Shown piece by piece: positions 9,774-19,578 of a stretch of 64,000 bases of DNA (position 1 is the first letter of the stretch; every line of letters starts with the position of its first letter). The notes beneath the pieces were generated by a model. That model was given only the letters and a program-made list of their open reading frames with translations, searched no databases and was not told where the DNA came from. The DNA comes from Aquipluma nitroreducens (GTDB taxonomy: Bacteria > Bacteroidota > Bacteroidia > Bacteroidales > Prolixibacteraceae): contig NZ_AP018694.1 of NCBI RefSeq assembly GCF_009689585.1, forward strand, positions 2,433,001 to 2,497,000, in the 5' to 3' direction. Position numbers and translations under genes: made by a program.

Positions 9774-10466
9774 TCAAATTCCTGACGATTCATTCTCAGG
9801 AGCATTTTCAGTGACTTCTTTTTGATTTTGTTCAGTTGTCGATTCTTCTTTTTCTTTCTTGTCCAGGTTATTGAATTGCTTCCGGTAAAAAATAATGATT
9901 GAGAAGATTCCTACAGAAATGGCAGAATCGGCAACATTAAATACCGGACGAAAGAATTGAAAATCAGTTCCTCCGACAAATGGAACCCAATTGGGGAAAA
10001 TGCCCGAGAATAATGGGAAATAGAACATATCAACAACACGGCCGTGCAAAAAAGAAGCATATCCACCGCCAGCAGGAAACAGTGTGGAAACCTCACCATA
10101 ACTGTCGTTGAAGATTAATCCATAAAAGGCACTGTCGATAATGTTTCCGATGGCTCCGGCAAAGATTAGCGAAACGCAGGCAATGAATCCCATTGGCAGA
10201 CCTTTCTTAATGAGTTGGAGGATATACCAGCCAATTCCAAATACCGCAATTACCCTGAACAAGCTGAGGAATATCTTTCCGTAATTACCGCCAAACTCGA
10301 ATCCAAAGGCCATTCCGTTGTTTTCAACAAAATGAATGATGAACCAATTGCCAATAACAGGAAATTCCTGACCAAGCGTCATGTTTGTTTTGATCCAGAT
10401 CTTCAGGACTTGGTCGACCAACAGAACCAAAACGACGATGAGAATTGATTTTTGTAATTTTGACAT
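9774..10466 (-). CDS. lspA: Lipoprotein signal peptidase (signal peptidase II)
   Basis: LspA is the inner-membrane aspartyl protease that cleaves prolipoproteins ahead of the lipidated cysteine. The 230 residues include four membrane segments and both catalytic aspartates: D111 in GNIIDSAFYG and D180 in FNVADSAIS. It is longer than the typical ~165 residues because of a loop between the catalytic motifs (about 118-170), seen in Bacteroidota homologues, and a charged Glu/Lys-rich C-terminal tail. It follows the dksA-like gene, as in many relatives, but a hairpin at 10484-10516 separates the two. Confidence 0.95.
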   Translation of the reverse strand: MSKLQKSILIVVLVLLVDQVLKIWIKTNMTLGQEFPVIGNWFIIHFVENNGMAFGFEFGGNYGKIFLSLFRVIAVFGIGWYILQLIKKGLPMGFIACVSLIFAGAIGNIIDSAFYGLIFNDSYGEVSTLFPAGGGYASFLHGRVVDMFYFPLFSGIFPNWVPFVGGTDFQFFRPVFNVADSAISVGIFSIIIFYRKQFNNLDKKEKEESTTEQNQKEVTENAPENESSGI

Positions 10467-10483
10467 CTTCGATAATTATAAAA

Positions 10484-10516
10484 AAATGATTGGAAGTATT
10501 TCTCTTCCAATCATTT
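10484..10516 (-). terminator. Rho-independent terminator after the dksA-like gene
   Basis: A perfect 13-bp inverted repeat, AAATGATTGGAAG and CTTCCAATCATTT, encloses a 7-nt loop and is followed on the minus strand by a T run. It sits between the dksA-like stop (10538) and the lspA start (10466), so lspA probably has its own promoter or relies on read-through. Confidence 0.8.
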
Positions 10517-10537
10517 CAGGCCGTATTTTAGCTTAAT

Positions 10538-10915
10538 TTATTTCTGACTGTTTTTAGCATCAATGCTAAGTGTTGCATGTGGAACTGCGCGCAACCGTTC
10601 TTTCGATATTAATTTTCCGGTCTCACGACAAATACCGTAGGTTTTATTCTCGATTCGCACAAGAGCGGCCTGCAAATACTGAATAAACTTTTGCTGACGC
10701 TGCGCCAGTTTGCCTGCTTCTTCTTTCGAAAGCGTAGCAGCGCCCTCTTCCAGCACCTTGAAGGTTGGGGAAGTGTCCTGAGTGTCATTTCCATCGCTCT
10801 GGGTTATGGAGCTCTTATACATCACATAGTCCTTCTGGGCTTTTTCGAGTTTATCAAGAATTATTGCTTTAAATTCCTGTAACTCTTCATCCGAATATCT
10901 ATTTTTTTCACTCAT
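10538..10915 (-). CDS. DksA/TraR-family RNA polymerase-binding protein
   Basis: This 125-residue protein has the DksA/TraR arrangement: an N-terminal coiled-coil (about 10-90) and a C-terminal globule with GICRETGKLISKERL and a PHATLS tail. DksA-type proteins insert the coiled-coil into the RNA polymerase secondary channel to adjust promoter response. Only one cysteine (C96) of the usual four zinc ligands is present, so the globular domain must fold without a C4 zinc site, as in several Bacteroidota homologues. It lies between ileS and lspA, a conserved order in this phylum. Confidence 0.85.
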   Translation of the reverse strand: MSEKNRYSDEELQEFKAIILDKLEKAQKDYVMYKSSITQSDGNDTQDTSPTFKVLEEGAATLSKEEAGKLAQRQQKFIQYLQAALVRIENKTYGICRETGKLISKERLRAVPHATLSIDAKNSQK

Positions 10916-11032
10916 AACTTTAAGCTTTAGTTCACTGCCTGTTTCAAGCTTTTAAGACCTGCCTCAGACTCTAAAAGTATAAAAATATTTCGATTCCAAA
11001 CAAGCTTTTAAGCATTCTGGATTCTTTCCATA

Positions 11033-14000
11033 TTATGAATTCCTAACCACTTGAATGCGTGCTTCAACATCGGTGTCAATTTCCACGAGTGTTGAATTTT
11101 CTTCTTCCAGTTGGTCAACCATAACTAGTTCATAAGCAAGTGTTTGATTGCTGATGTATTCAGCAAAATTAGCTACAGCTAAGTTGTAGAAGTCGTGCTT
11201 CTGAATCTGAAGAACAATCCGGTCAGTCACCTCAAAATCGCTTTCTTTCCTGATATTTTGGATTTTATTGATGAATTCACGGGCAATTCCCTCTTGTTTC
11301 AGCTCTTCTGTTAAATTTATATCAAGAGCAATTGTCAATCCACCTTCACTGGCAACCAACCATCCGGGAACATCTTCGGTCTGAATTTCAACATCTTCCA
11401 AACTCAATGAAATTTTTTCGCCGTTTATATTCAAATCGTAGCTTCCGGTTTTTTCCAGATTGCTGATGTCTTGCTGATCAAAACCTGCAATTTCTCCGGA
11501 AATTTGTTTCATTAATTTACCGTATTTCGGTCCGAGCGTTTTGAAGTTTGCCTTTATTTTTTTGCTAATAATACCGGCGGCATCAGTCAGAAACTCAACT
11601 TCTTTCACGTTTACTTCCGAAAGAATAATGTTTTTTACGGCATCAAATTGCTCCTGAAATTCTTTGGTAAGGACAGGAACCATAATCTTAGCCAATGGCT
11701 GACGGACTTTCAGTTTTTCCTTCCGGCGAAGTCCTAAAATCATCGACGAAGCTTTTTGTGCCAATGCCATTTTCAGTTCCAGATCGCTGTTGATCATTGA
11801 TTCATCACAAACCGGGAAATCAGCAAGGTGAACGCTTTGGTCAACCTCTTTACCCGTGATTTTGTTCAGATCAGTATAAAGCAAATCAGCATAAAATGGG
11901 GCAATTGGTGCACTGAGCTTTGCAATTGTACTCAAGCAAGTATAAAGCGTTTGGTAGGCCGAAATCTTCTCCTTATCGTAAGTTCCGCCCCAATAGCGTT
12001 TGCGGCTTAAGCGAACAAACCAGTTGCTCAGGTTTTCTGAAACGAACTCAGAAATAGCGCGTCCGGCGCGGGTTGGCTCGTATGTTTCGTAGCTTTCGCC
12101 AACTTCTTTCACCAGCGTATTGAGCAACGAAATAATCCAACGATCGATTTCGGGCCGTTCTGAAACCGGAATTTCTTCTTCAGCATAAGTAAATCCATCA
12201 ATGTTGGCATACATTGCGAAGAAGTTGTAGGTATTATAAAGTGTTCCGAAGAATTTACGTTTCACTTCGTCAACTCCATTGATGTCGAATTTCAGGTTAT
12301 CCCAAGGCTGTGAGTTGGTCAACATGTACCAACGCAGCGGATCGGATCCGTTTTCGTCGATTGCTGCAAATGGCTCAACAGCATTTCCCAACCGTTTCGA
12401 CATTTTGTTGCCGTTCTTATCCAACACCAATCCGTTTGAAATGATGTTTTTAAAGGCTACTGATTCGTCGATCATGGTCGAAATAGCATGCAGGGTGAAG
12501 AACCATCCACGCGTTTGGTCAACACCTTCGGCAATAAAATCGGCCGGATACACCTCGTTGAATTTTTCCTTGTTTTCGAATGGAAAGTGGCGTTGAGCAT
12601 ATGGCATAGCGCCCGAATCGAACCAAACATCAATCAGGTCAGTTTCGCGGAACATTTTCTTTCCTGAAGCCGAAACAAGGAAAATGTCGTCAACAAATGG
12701 GCGGTGCAGATCAATCTTTTCGTAGTTTTCTTTCTGATTGTTGCCAATCTCAAATCCTTCGAAAATGTTTTTATCCATCAATCCGGCAGCCACTGCCTTG
12801 TCGATTTCATTCATCAGCTCTTCGGTCGAACCAATACATTTTGTTTCAGTGCCATCTTCGGTTCTCCAGATCGGAAGCGGAGTTCCCCAGAAACGCGAAC
12901 GGCTCAGGTTCCAGTCAACTAAGTTTTCGAGCCAGTTGCCGAAACGTCCGGTTCCGGTTGAGGCAGGTTTCCAGTTGATGGTATTGTTGAGGGCAATCAT
13001 TTTATCTTTAACAGCCGTAGTGCGGATGAACCATGAATCAAGTGGGTAATAAAGGATTGGCTTATCGGTTCTCCAGCAATGCGGATACGAGTGAACGTGT
13101 TTTTCAACTTTAAAGGCTTTGTTCTCTTTTTTCAGCATCACACTGATGTCGATGTCCACTGTTGCATCGTCTTCTGTAAGCGTATCGTCGTATTCATTTT
13201 TGACGTAGCGACCAGCAAATTCGGTGTATTCTAACTGATTCACATATTCGGATACGAAAGCCGGATCCATATTTTCGATCAGGAAAAACCGTCCGTTGCG
13301 ATCGACTAAAGGTTGACGTTTGCCTTCCAGATCGTCGACAATGAGCGGAGCAATACCACTTTGTTTGGCTACGCGATCATCGTCGGCACCAAAAGTTGGA
13401 GCGATGTGAACGATTCCGGTTCCATCTTCGGTGGTCACAAAATCGCCGGTAATCACCCTGAAAGCATCGCCTTTCGGTTTTACCCAGTTGATGAGCTGTT
13501 CGTAATTCACCCCTTCGAGCTGAGTTCCGGAGTATTCGCCCAGGACTTGGTATGGTATTTTTTTGTCGCCTGCACTATAATCTTCCAGCGCAAGTTCTGC
13601 ATTTTTGGGATCAAAATGAGCAGCCAACAGATTTTTAGCCAAAATCAGGGTAACTGGCTCCCCAGTATATGGATTGAATGTCCTGACTTTCAGGTATGTA
13701 ATTTTTGGACCAACGCACAAAGCCGTGTTCGATGGTAATGTCCATGGTGTTGTTGTCCAAGCCAGGAAATACAAATCGGTTTCGACATTTTCAAAGAGGA
13801 ATTCCGATTTTTCGTTCCGGATGGCTTTAAATTGAGCAACAGCCGTGGTATCTTTTACATCGCGATAACATCCGGGCTGGTTCAATTCGTGCGAACTTAG
13901 ACCGGTTCCGGCGGCAGGCGAAAATGGCTGAATGGTGTAGCCTTTGTATAGCAGATTTTTCTCGAAAAGCTGTTTCAGCAACCACCAAACGGTTTCAATG

Positions 14001-14470
14001 TATCGATTATCGTAAGTGATATATGGATCGTCCATGTTCACCCAATAGCCCATTTGACGGGTTAATTCTTCCCATTCGCGGGTATATTTCATAACCTCAG
14101 TGCGGCAGGCAGCATTGTATTCGGCCACACTAATCTTTTTCCCAATGTCGTCTTTGGTAATTCCAAGCGATTTTTCAACACCCAATTCAACCGGAAGTCC
14201 GTGAGTATCCCAGCCAGCCTTACGGTGAACGCGGAAGCCTTTCATGGTTTTGTAGCGGCAAAACGTATCTTTAATGGCACGAGCCATTACATGGTGAATG
14301 CCGGGCATTCCGTTTGCAGATGGAGGTCCTTCGTAAAACACAAATGTGGGTTTGCCTTCACGAGTCGTTATACTTTTGTGAAATGTATCGTCATCTTCCC
14401 ATCGTTTCAATACATCTTTATTGATTTGGGAGAGGTCTAATTGCTTGTAAACCTGAAATTTATTGCTCAT
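11033..14470 (-). CDS. ileS: Isoleucyl-tRNA synthetase, type 2
   Basis: This 1145-residue class I synthetase charges tRNA-Ile. It has the Rossmann catalytic core, the CP1 editing insert, the anticodon-binding domain and the long C-terminal extension of eukaryote-like (type 2) IleRS. The KMSKR loop is at 689-693. The class signature HIGH motif reads G57-I58-H59-H60 within GMPGIHHVMAR, with positions 1 and 3 exchanged. GXHH variants of type 2 IleRS have been reported as highly mupirocin-resistant. The length is normal for the type and the frame is intact. The dksA-like gene starts 117 bp downstream. Confidence 0.97.
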   Translation of the reverse strand: MSNKFQVYKQLDLSQINKDVLKRWEDDDTFHKSITTREGKPTFVFYEGPPSANGMPGIHHVMARAIKDTFCRYKTMKGFRVHRKAGWDTHGLPVELGVEKSLGITKDDIGKKISVAEYNAACRTEVMKYTREWEELTRQMGYWVNMDDPYITYDNRYIETVWWLLKQLFEKNLLYKGYTIQPFSPAAGTGLSSHELNQPGCYRDVKDTTAVAQFKAIRNEKSEFLFENVETDLYFLAWTTTPWTLPSNTALCVGPKITYLKVRTFNPYTGEPVTLILAKNLLAAHFDPKNAELALEDYSAGDKKIPYQVLGEYSGTQLEGVNYEQLINWVKPKGDAFRVITGDFVTTEDGTGIVHIAPTFGADDDRVAKQSGIAPLIVDDLEGKRQPLVDRNGRFFLIENMDPAFVSEYVNQLEYTEFAGRYVKNEYDDTLTEDDATVDIDISVMLKKENKAFKVEKHVHSYPHCWRTDKPILYYPLDSWFIRTTAVKDKMIALNNTINWKPASTGTGRFGNWLENLVDWNLSRSRFWGTPLPIWRTEDGTETKCIGSTEELMNEIDKAVAAGLMDKNIFEGFEIGNNQKENYEKIDLHRPFVDDIFLVSASGKKMFRETDLIDVWFDSGAMPYAQRHFPFENKEKFNEVYPADFIAEGVDQTRGWFFTLHAISTMIDESVAFKNIISNGLVLDKNGNKMSKRLGNAVEPFAAIDENGSDPLRWYMLTNSQPWDNLKFDINGVDEVKRKFFGTLYNTYNFFAMYANIDGFTYAEEEIPVSERPEIDRWIISLLNTLVKEVGESYETYEPTRAGRAISEFVSENLSNWFVRLSRKRYWGGTYDKEKISAYQTLYTCLSTIAKLSAPIAPFYADLLYTDLNKITGKEVDQSVHLADFPVCDESMINSDLELKMALAQKASSMILGLRRKEKLKVRQPLAKIMVPVLTKEFQEQFDAVKNIILSEVNVKEVEFLTDAAGIISKKIKANFKTLGPKYGKLMKQISGEIAGFDQQDISNLEKTGSYDLNINGEKISLSLEDVEIQTEDVPGWLVASEGGLTIALDINLTEELKQEGIAREFINKIQNIRKESDFEVTDRIVLQIQKHDFYNLAVANFAEYISNQTLAYELVMVDQLEEENSTLVEIDTDVEARIQVVRNS

Positions 14471-14644
14471 CGGAACGTAAATTATAGCCTTATTTTTTGA
14501 AAGGACAAATATAGAAAAATTTAGTATTGGTAATTCAAAAGCTTTGCCGTGACAAGGAATCTGATGAATTGCAATAAATAATTAATATTCAGGGTAGATT
14601 ATATGACTTGGGAGCCGAAGTTAACCGTGAATTTGATGAATGAA

Positions 14645-14687
14645 AAAACCAGATAAATAGGCCGAATTGGCTTATTTATCTGGTTTT
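14645..14687. terminator. Bidirectional hairpin terminator downstream of the response regulator
   Basis: A long palindrome starts AAAACCAGATAAATA and ends in its complement, with inner GCC/GGC pairs around a GAATT loop, giving about 19 consecutive pairs with one G-T wobble. Both arms end in A/T runs, so it can terminate in either direction. On the minus strand it lies 39 bp past the response regulator stop. Confidence 0.85.
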
Positions 14688-14725
14688 ATAGGTACTTGTC
14701 AACTTCAGAACAAGATTTATTGGTA

Positions 14726-15430
14726 CTAGTCGACAAATTTATAGCCGATTCCCTTTAGTGTCTTAATTAGATCGTTGCCTATTTTTTCTCGAAGCTTCCG
14801 GATGTGAACATCAATCGTCCGGTCTCCAACGACCACATTGTCGCCCCAAACTGAATAATAAATTTCTTCGCGGGTAAACACTTTCCCTGGTTTTGAAACT
14901 AAAAGTGATAGCAATTCAAATTCCTTTCGCGGAAGAATCATTTCTTCGCCGTCTTTCATGATCAGATAACGTTCTTTGTCGATAACCAGATTTCCAATCG
15001 TGACGGTATGACCACTTTCGATAACAGCTACCGGCGCAGTTCCAACGGTTGAAGTGCGTTTCAGTAAAGCTTTTACCCGGCTGACCAGAACTTTTGGGCG
15101 TATGGGTTTGGTGATGTAATCATCGGCACCAGCCTCGAATCCGGCAATTTGCGAATAATCTTCACCACGGGCAGTGAGGAATGCTATAATGGTGTGCTGC
15201 AAAACAGGGATTCTTCTAATTTCTTCGCAGGCGGCAATACCATCCATTTCAGGCATCATTACATCCAGAATAATCAGATCAGGAAGAACCTTCTCTGCTA
15301 CTTTTATTGCTTCTGCGCCATTTTGGGCAGTATAAACTTTATATCCTTCTTTTTCCAGATTGTAGCTGATAAATTCCAGAATATCAACTTCGTCATCGAC
15401 GAGCAAAATTTTTGATTGACTGTCGCTCAT
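14726..15430 (-). CDS. OmpR/PhoB-family response regulator
   Basis: This is a 234-residue two-component transcription factor. The receiver domain (about 7-120) has the acidic pair D12-D13, phosphoacceptor D56 in LIILDVMMPEMDG and the conserved Lys in ITKPIRPKV. The winged-helix DNA-binding domain (about 135-232) ends in VDVHIRKLREKIG...KGIGYKF, typical of PhoB/OmpR. It lies 147 bp downstream of a PhoR-like kinase on the same strand and is most likely its partner. Phosphate control is possible, but no Pho genes adjoin to confirm it. Confidence 0.93.
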   Translation of the reverse strand: MSDSQSKILLVDDEVDILEFISYNLEKEGYKVYTAQNGAEAIKVAEKVLPDLIILDVMMPEMDGIAACEEIRRIPVLQHTIIAFLTARGEDYSQIAGFEAGADDYITKPIRPKVLVSRVKALLKRTSTVGTAPVAVIESGHTVTIGNLVIDKERYLIMKDGEEMILPRKEFELLSLLVSKPGKVFTREEIYYSVWGDNVVVGDRTIDVHIRKLREKIGNDLIKTLKGIGYKFVD

Positions 15431-15577
15431 AGTAGTTATTGAATTTGAATTTAAAAGTAAAGATTACTTTTGGATCAGATGATATGTTTACTTAAAATTT
15501 TGTTTGAAAATTAGCAATTTCATTTGATTTTCCACATTTAATTTTCGCCTTTTTATCTGTGCCTTGATCTCCAGGTT

Positions 15578-16687
15578 TTACTTTGCTTTTTCAAGCGTAA
15601 AAGTAAAGGTTGTTCCCTTGTCAACCACACTTTTTACATTGATGGTTTGATCGTGAGCTTCAATGATATGTTTTACAATCGACAAGCCCAGTCCAGTTCC
15701 TCCTTGCTCGCGCGAGCGAGATTTATCGACTCTGTAGAAACGCTCAAAAATGCGGTACAAGTCAGCTTTATCCATCCCGATGCCGTTATCACTGACCTCG
15801 ATTAGGATGGTTTCATGCAGATCATAAAATCCAACTTTGACGTGTCCTTTCTTTTTTCCGTATTTAATACCGTTGCCAACCAGGTTATTCATTACTTCCA
15901 TAATCCGCTTTTTGTCGGCCAAAACCATGATCGGTTTATCGGTTTTAGTCGCAAATTGCAATGAAATATTTCGTTCGTTGGCAAGCATTTGCGCCAGTTC
16001 GAATACGTCTTCGGTTAATTTAACAAGGTCTAATTCAACGCAATTTAATGTCAATTCTCCCGATTCAAGTTTGGTTATCGACTCCAAATCTTCTACAATC
16101 GAGATCATTCGGTCGATACTCTTTTCTGTTCGCTGAAGGTATAATTTGTTAATTTTCGGATCGTCAATTCCGCCTTCGAGTAAAGTCAGTACGTAGCCCT
16201 GAATGTTGAAAATGGGAGTTTTAAGTTCGTGCGAAACATTTCCTACAAACTCTTTTCGGTATTTTTCCAGATCTTTTAACCGGGTAATTTCCTGAGTCTG
16301 ATTTTTGGCCCATTCTTCAACTTCTTTTTGTACATCCGAAATGTTTGTTGTGCTTATTGCTTCAAGCAATTTCCCTTTTTTCCCGCTGATCGGTACTTCA
16401 CGAATGGTTTTATAAATGGGTTTAATTTTGTCGTTGATGTATGTGTTCAGGATAAAAAGCACCAAAAAATAAGAAACTGCACAGAATAGAACGACGAAAA
16501 TGAAAGAGTAGGTCAGGCCAAAGTCCTTTTTCGACTCAATCAGAAAGAATCCAAAGTTGGAAAGCAATAACAATACCGTGATGTATAATGATAGTCGCTT
16601 GGCAGAGTATGTCTTCATATTCAAGTTTGTTTCTTGTGAGGTTGCAAAATTAATTGATTTTGTGGAGCTTTTCATTTTTTGCTCCAT
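15578..16687 (-). CDS. Sensor histidine kinase (PhoR-like)
   Basis: This membrane histidine kinase has two transmembrane segments (about 32-51 and 60-82) enclosing almost no periplasmic loop. A short linker leads to a HisKA domain with phosphoacceptor H153 in NVSHELKTPI, then a HATPase_c domain with N box, DNGIGMD and GTGLGLSIV. The lack of a real sensor loop suggests sensing within the membrane or through partner proteins, as in PhoR. An internal ATG at 16618 (MKTYSAKRL) would remove 23 residues before the first membrane segment and is an equally plausible start. Confidence 0.92.
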   Translation of the reverse strand: MEQKMKSSTKSINFATSQETNLNMKTYSAKRLSLYITVLLLLSNFGFFLIESKKDFGLTYSFIFVVLFCAVSYFLVLFILNTYINDKIKPIYKTIREVPISGKKGKLLEAISTTNISDVQKEVEEWAKNQTQEITRLKDLEKYRKEFVGNVSHELKTPIFNIQGYVLTLLEGGIDDPKINKLYLQRTEKSIDRMISIVEDLESITKLESGELTLNCVELDLVKLTEDVFELAQMLANERNISLQFATKTDKPIMVLADKKRIMEVMNNLVGNGIKYGKKKGHVKVGFYDLHETILIEVSDNGIGMDKADLYRIFERFYRVDKSRSREQGGTGLGLSIVKHIIEAHDQTINVKSVVDKGTTFTFTLEKAK

Positions 16688-16748
16688 CGGAATCCTATGT
16701 TTAACTTTTAGGGTGCAAATGAACTGCGGAAAGTTAAGAGAATAAAAA

Positions 16749-16774
16749 AATCCGAACCTTTCAAGATCCGGATT
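16749..16774 (-). terminator. Terminator downstream of metK
   Basis: AATCCG and CGGATT pair around a 14-nt loop and are followed on the minus strand by a run of seven T residues. The hairpin lies 22 bp past the metK stop. Confidence 0.75.
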
Positions 16775-16795
16775 TTATATGTCGGTTTTTGAGGA

Positions 16796-18049
16796 TTAAA
16801 GGCCGAAAACGCTTTTAATCTGGTCAACGTGATCGAGTTTTTCCCAGGTAAACAACTCAACTTCCAGTTCAATCCTGCCATTGTAAGGCGATTCAAAAAC
16901 TTTGGTCACCGTTTGTGGCTGGCGTCCCATGTGTCCATAGGCAGCAGTTTCGCGGTAAATTGGGTTGCGTAATTTGAGCCGTTGTTCGATGGCTGCCGGA
17001 CGGAGATCAAAAATCGCCTGAATTTTTTCTGATATGTCTGAATCAGAAAGACCTGCGATTGCGGTGCCTCTGGTTTCAACGTAAACGCCTACAGGCTTGG
17101 CAACGCCAATGGCGTAAGAAAGCTGAACCAGCATTTCGCGGGCAACTCCTGCCGCAACCATATTTTTAGCAATGTGGCGTGCTGCATAAGCAGCCGAACG
17201 GTCAACTTTTGATGGATCTTTTCCGGAGAAAGCGCCACCGCCATGAGCTCCGCGACCGCCATAAGTGTCAACAATAATTTTGCGGCCAGTCAGCCCGGTA
17301 TCGCCATGAGGTCCGCCAATTACGAATTTTCCGGTTGGGTTAACGTGATAGATAATTTCATCAGCAAATAAATCCTGAAGTCTTTTGGGCAATTGTGCTT
17401 TTACCCGTGGGATCAGTATTTCGATCACATCTTTTTTGATTTTGGCGAGCATTGGTTCGTCGGCATCAAAATCGTCGTGTTGAGTTGAAACTACAATGGT
17501 ATGAACTCGTTTGGGCGAATGATCGTCGTTGTACTCAATGGTAACCTGAGATTTTGAGTCGGGACGCAGATAAGTCATCACCTTTTGCTCGCGACGAATG
17601 ATGGCCAGTTCAAGCAAAATGCGGTGCGACAAATCGAGTGGAAGCGGCATGAAATTATCGGTTTCTGAGTTGGCATAACCAAACATCATTCCCTGGTCGC
17701 CGGCTCCCTGATCCATTTTGTCAGCTTTATCAACGCCGCGATTAATATCGGGGCTTTGTTCGTGAATGGCACTAAAAACGCCGCACGAATCGCCATCGAA
17801 ACGATATTCGGCTTTGGTGTAGCCGATTTGGTTAATAACACGGCGCGCAGTTTCCTGAACGTCAACATAAGTTTTTGATTTTACCTCTCCGGCAAGAACT
17901 ACCTGCCCTGTGGTAACCAAGGTTTCGATGGCAACTTTAGAGTTGGCATCGAATGCGAGAAATTCGTCCAAAAGGGCATCCGAAATCTGATCGGAAACTT
18001 TATCAGGATGGCCTTCTGAAACTGACTCACTGGTGAAAAAATAACTCAT
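16796..18049 (-). CDS. metK: S-adenosylmethionine synthase
   Basis: MetK makes S-adenosylmethionine from methionine and ATP in the cytoplasm. The 417 residues carry the family signatures [18 protein letters not shown] near the N-terminus, the [15 protein letters not shown]-binding loop and the [20 protein letters not shown]-loop-like segment. Length and frame are normal. It is monocistronic, with a terminator downstream and a leader of roughly 150-180 nt upstream in which I see no known SAM riboswitch. The product supplies the SAM whose by-product methylthioadenosine is handled by the mtn operon at 24.9-27.3 kb. Confidence 0.97.
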   Translation of the reverse strand: MSYFFTSESVSEGHPDKVSDQISDALLDEFLAFDANSKVAIETLVTTGQVVLAGEVKSKTYVDVQETARRVINQIGYTKAEYRFDGDSCGVFSAIHEQSPDINRGVDKADKMDQGAGDQGMMFGYANSETDNFMPLPLDLSHRILLELAIIRREQKVMTYLRPDSKSQVTIEYNDDHSPKRVHTIVVSTQHDDFDADEPMLAKIKKDVIEILIPRVKAQLPKRLQDLFADEIIYHVNPTGKFVIGGPHGDTGLTGRKIIVDTYGGRGAHGGGAFSGKDPSKVDRSAAYAARHIAKNMVAAGVAREMLVQLSYAIGVAKPVGVYVETRGTAIAGLSDSDISEKIQAIFDLRPAAIEQRLKLRNPIYRETAAYGHMGRQPQTVTKVFESPYNGRIELEVELFTWEKLDHVDQIKSVFGL

Positions 18050-18204
18050 AATCTGTTTAATTTAGATACCCGATACAACAGCAAACTCGCTGATAGTGTT
18101 CAGATAAAATGATTTATACAAATAAAAGTTGTGGGTAAATGATAGAAAAGCAAGATAAAAAAAGCATTACGTTTTAGCATTTTTTTTCGTGGTTGCAATC
18201 AGAA

Positions 18205-18235
18205 CAAATTTATCCACATAACTGGTGCAAATGTA
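18205..18235 (-). promoter_or_regulatory. Candidate metK promoter elements
   Basis: Two matches to the Bacteroidota -7 consensus TAnnTTTG occur on the minus strand upstream of metK: TACATTTG at 18228-18235 and TAAATTTG at 18205-18212. The first has a TTG-containing -33-like element about 18 nt further upstream. The resulting leader would be about 150-180 nt. Confidence 0.4.
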
Positions 18236-18305
18236 TAAACTTTTTTCAGACAAGGAAGTCTTTATTTAAAAAAAATATTATTCAAAGGAATTGCTCAGGT
18301 AACAT

Positions 18306-19529
18306 TCAGCTATCAATGTGTATATCCCGAAATCCCAAAAAGTATAACACACCATCCAGACCAATGGTAGAAATTGATTGTTGAGCGTTAGCCTTTACTT
18401 TTGGTTTGGCATGGAAAGCAATTCCGAGTCCTGCCAGATTCAACATTGGTAAATCGTTAGCTCCGTCGCCAACGGCAATAACTTGTTCTAAATCAATTTT
18501 CTCAACCTGGGCTATCAATTTTAACAATTCAGCTTTTCGTTTTCCATCTACAATATCGCCCAAATGCTTGCCTGTCAGTTTCCCGTCAACAATTTCCAGC
18601 TCATTGGCATAAAGGTAATCAACCTCAAAAAGTTTTTTCAGGTGATTGCCAAAATAGCTGAACCCGCCCGAAAGAATGGCTATTTTAAATCCACATTTTT
18701 TCAATATCGACATTAACCTCGCGGCGCCTTCCATGATAGGCAGATTTTCGGAAATTTCACGCATTACGCTCTCGTCCAAACCTTTTAGTAGTGAAATCCG
18801 TTGTTCAAAGCTTTCCGAAAAATCAATTTCACCCCGCATAGCTGCTTCGGTAATGGCCCGCACTTGTTCGCCAACTCCGGCCCGGTCGGCCAGCTCATCA
18901 ATCACCTCGGTTTTGATAAGGGTTGAATCCATATCAAAGCAAATCAACCGGCGATTGCGGCGAAACATATCGTCTTTCTGAAACGAAATGTCGATGCCTA
19001 GCTCAGCTGAATAGGCCAGAAACTGAGCCGAAAGCAGGTTCTTGTCAAGCAATTCGCCCCTCACCGATAGCTCAATGCACGACCGAACGGCATTTTCATC
19101 TTCGGTATGCAAACTGGGTCTGCCGGTTAAGCGTTTGATCGAGTCGATGTTTAAGTTTTGATCCGAAACGGCTTTTGTTACCTTCGACAACTGTTTGGCG
19201 GTTATTACTTTACCAAGGATGGTAACAATATATCTACTTTTTCCCTGCCGGCCTACCCAGTTCGTATAACGTTCAGGAGTTACCGCGGTAAAACGCACAT
19301 TTACATTTAGTTCCGAACATTTGAAAAGCACTTCTTTCAGGATATGCCCTGATTCGGCGTTATCCGACATTCTGAAAAGGATTCCTAACGAAAGGGTGTG
19401 GTGTATGTCGGCTTGACCGATGTCGAGGATGGTTGCATCGTATTTCCCAAGAATTTCAGTGATCGAAGAGGTTACTCCGGGTTTGTCTTCTCCCGATATG
19501 CTGATTAAAATTATTTCGCTATTTGGCAT
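18306..19529 (-). CDS. serB: Phosphoserine phosphatase with N-terminal ACT domains
   Basis: SerB removes phosphate from phosphoserine in the last step of serine synthesis. Two ACT-like regulatory regions (about 5-85 and 98-175) precede a HAD-type phosphatase domain. HAD motif I is CFDMDSTLI with D199 and D201, motif II is AILSGGFSYF, and motif III/IV is VGDGANDLPML. The 407-residue length matches the long ACT-containing SerB form. An ABC ATPase gene lies upstream in the opposite reading neighbourhood only 49 bp from its start, so the two may be co-transcribed. Confidence 0.95.
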   Translation of the reverse strand: MPNSEIILISISGEDKPGVTSSITEILGKYDATILDIGQADIHHTLSLGILFRMSDNAESGHILKEVLFKCSELNVNVRFTAVTPERYTNWVGRQGKSRYIVTILGKVITAKQLSKVTKAVSDQNLNIDSIKRLTGRPSLHTEDENAVRSCIELSVRGELLDKNLLSAQFLAYSAELGIDISFQKDDMFRRNRRLICFDMDSTLIKTEVIDELADRAGVGEQVRAITEAAMRGEIDFSESFEQRISLLKGLDESVMREISENLPIMEGAARLMSILKKCGFKIAILSGGFSYFGNHLKKLFEVDYLYANELEIVDGKLTGKHLGDIVDGKRKAELLKLIAQVEKIDLEQVIAVGDGANDLPMLNLAGLGIAFHAKPKVKANAQQSISTIGLDGVLYFLGFRDIHIDS

Positions 19530-19578
19530 TTTAAAATTTTGATTTAATATTCGTTGGTTTGTGCAAACTGCAGACCGA

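Noticed and set aside
15837-16136. Antisense open frames inside the histidine kinase, ileS and other genes
   Set aside because: They follow the codon pattern of the real gene on the other strand, have no family features and no plausible starts, so they are shadows.
18050-18305. SAM riboswitch in the metK leader
   Set aside because: I could not find the conserved cores of known SAM-sensing RNAs in the leader; only promoter-like elements are visible.
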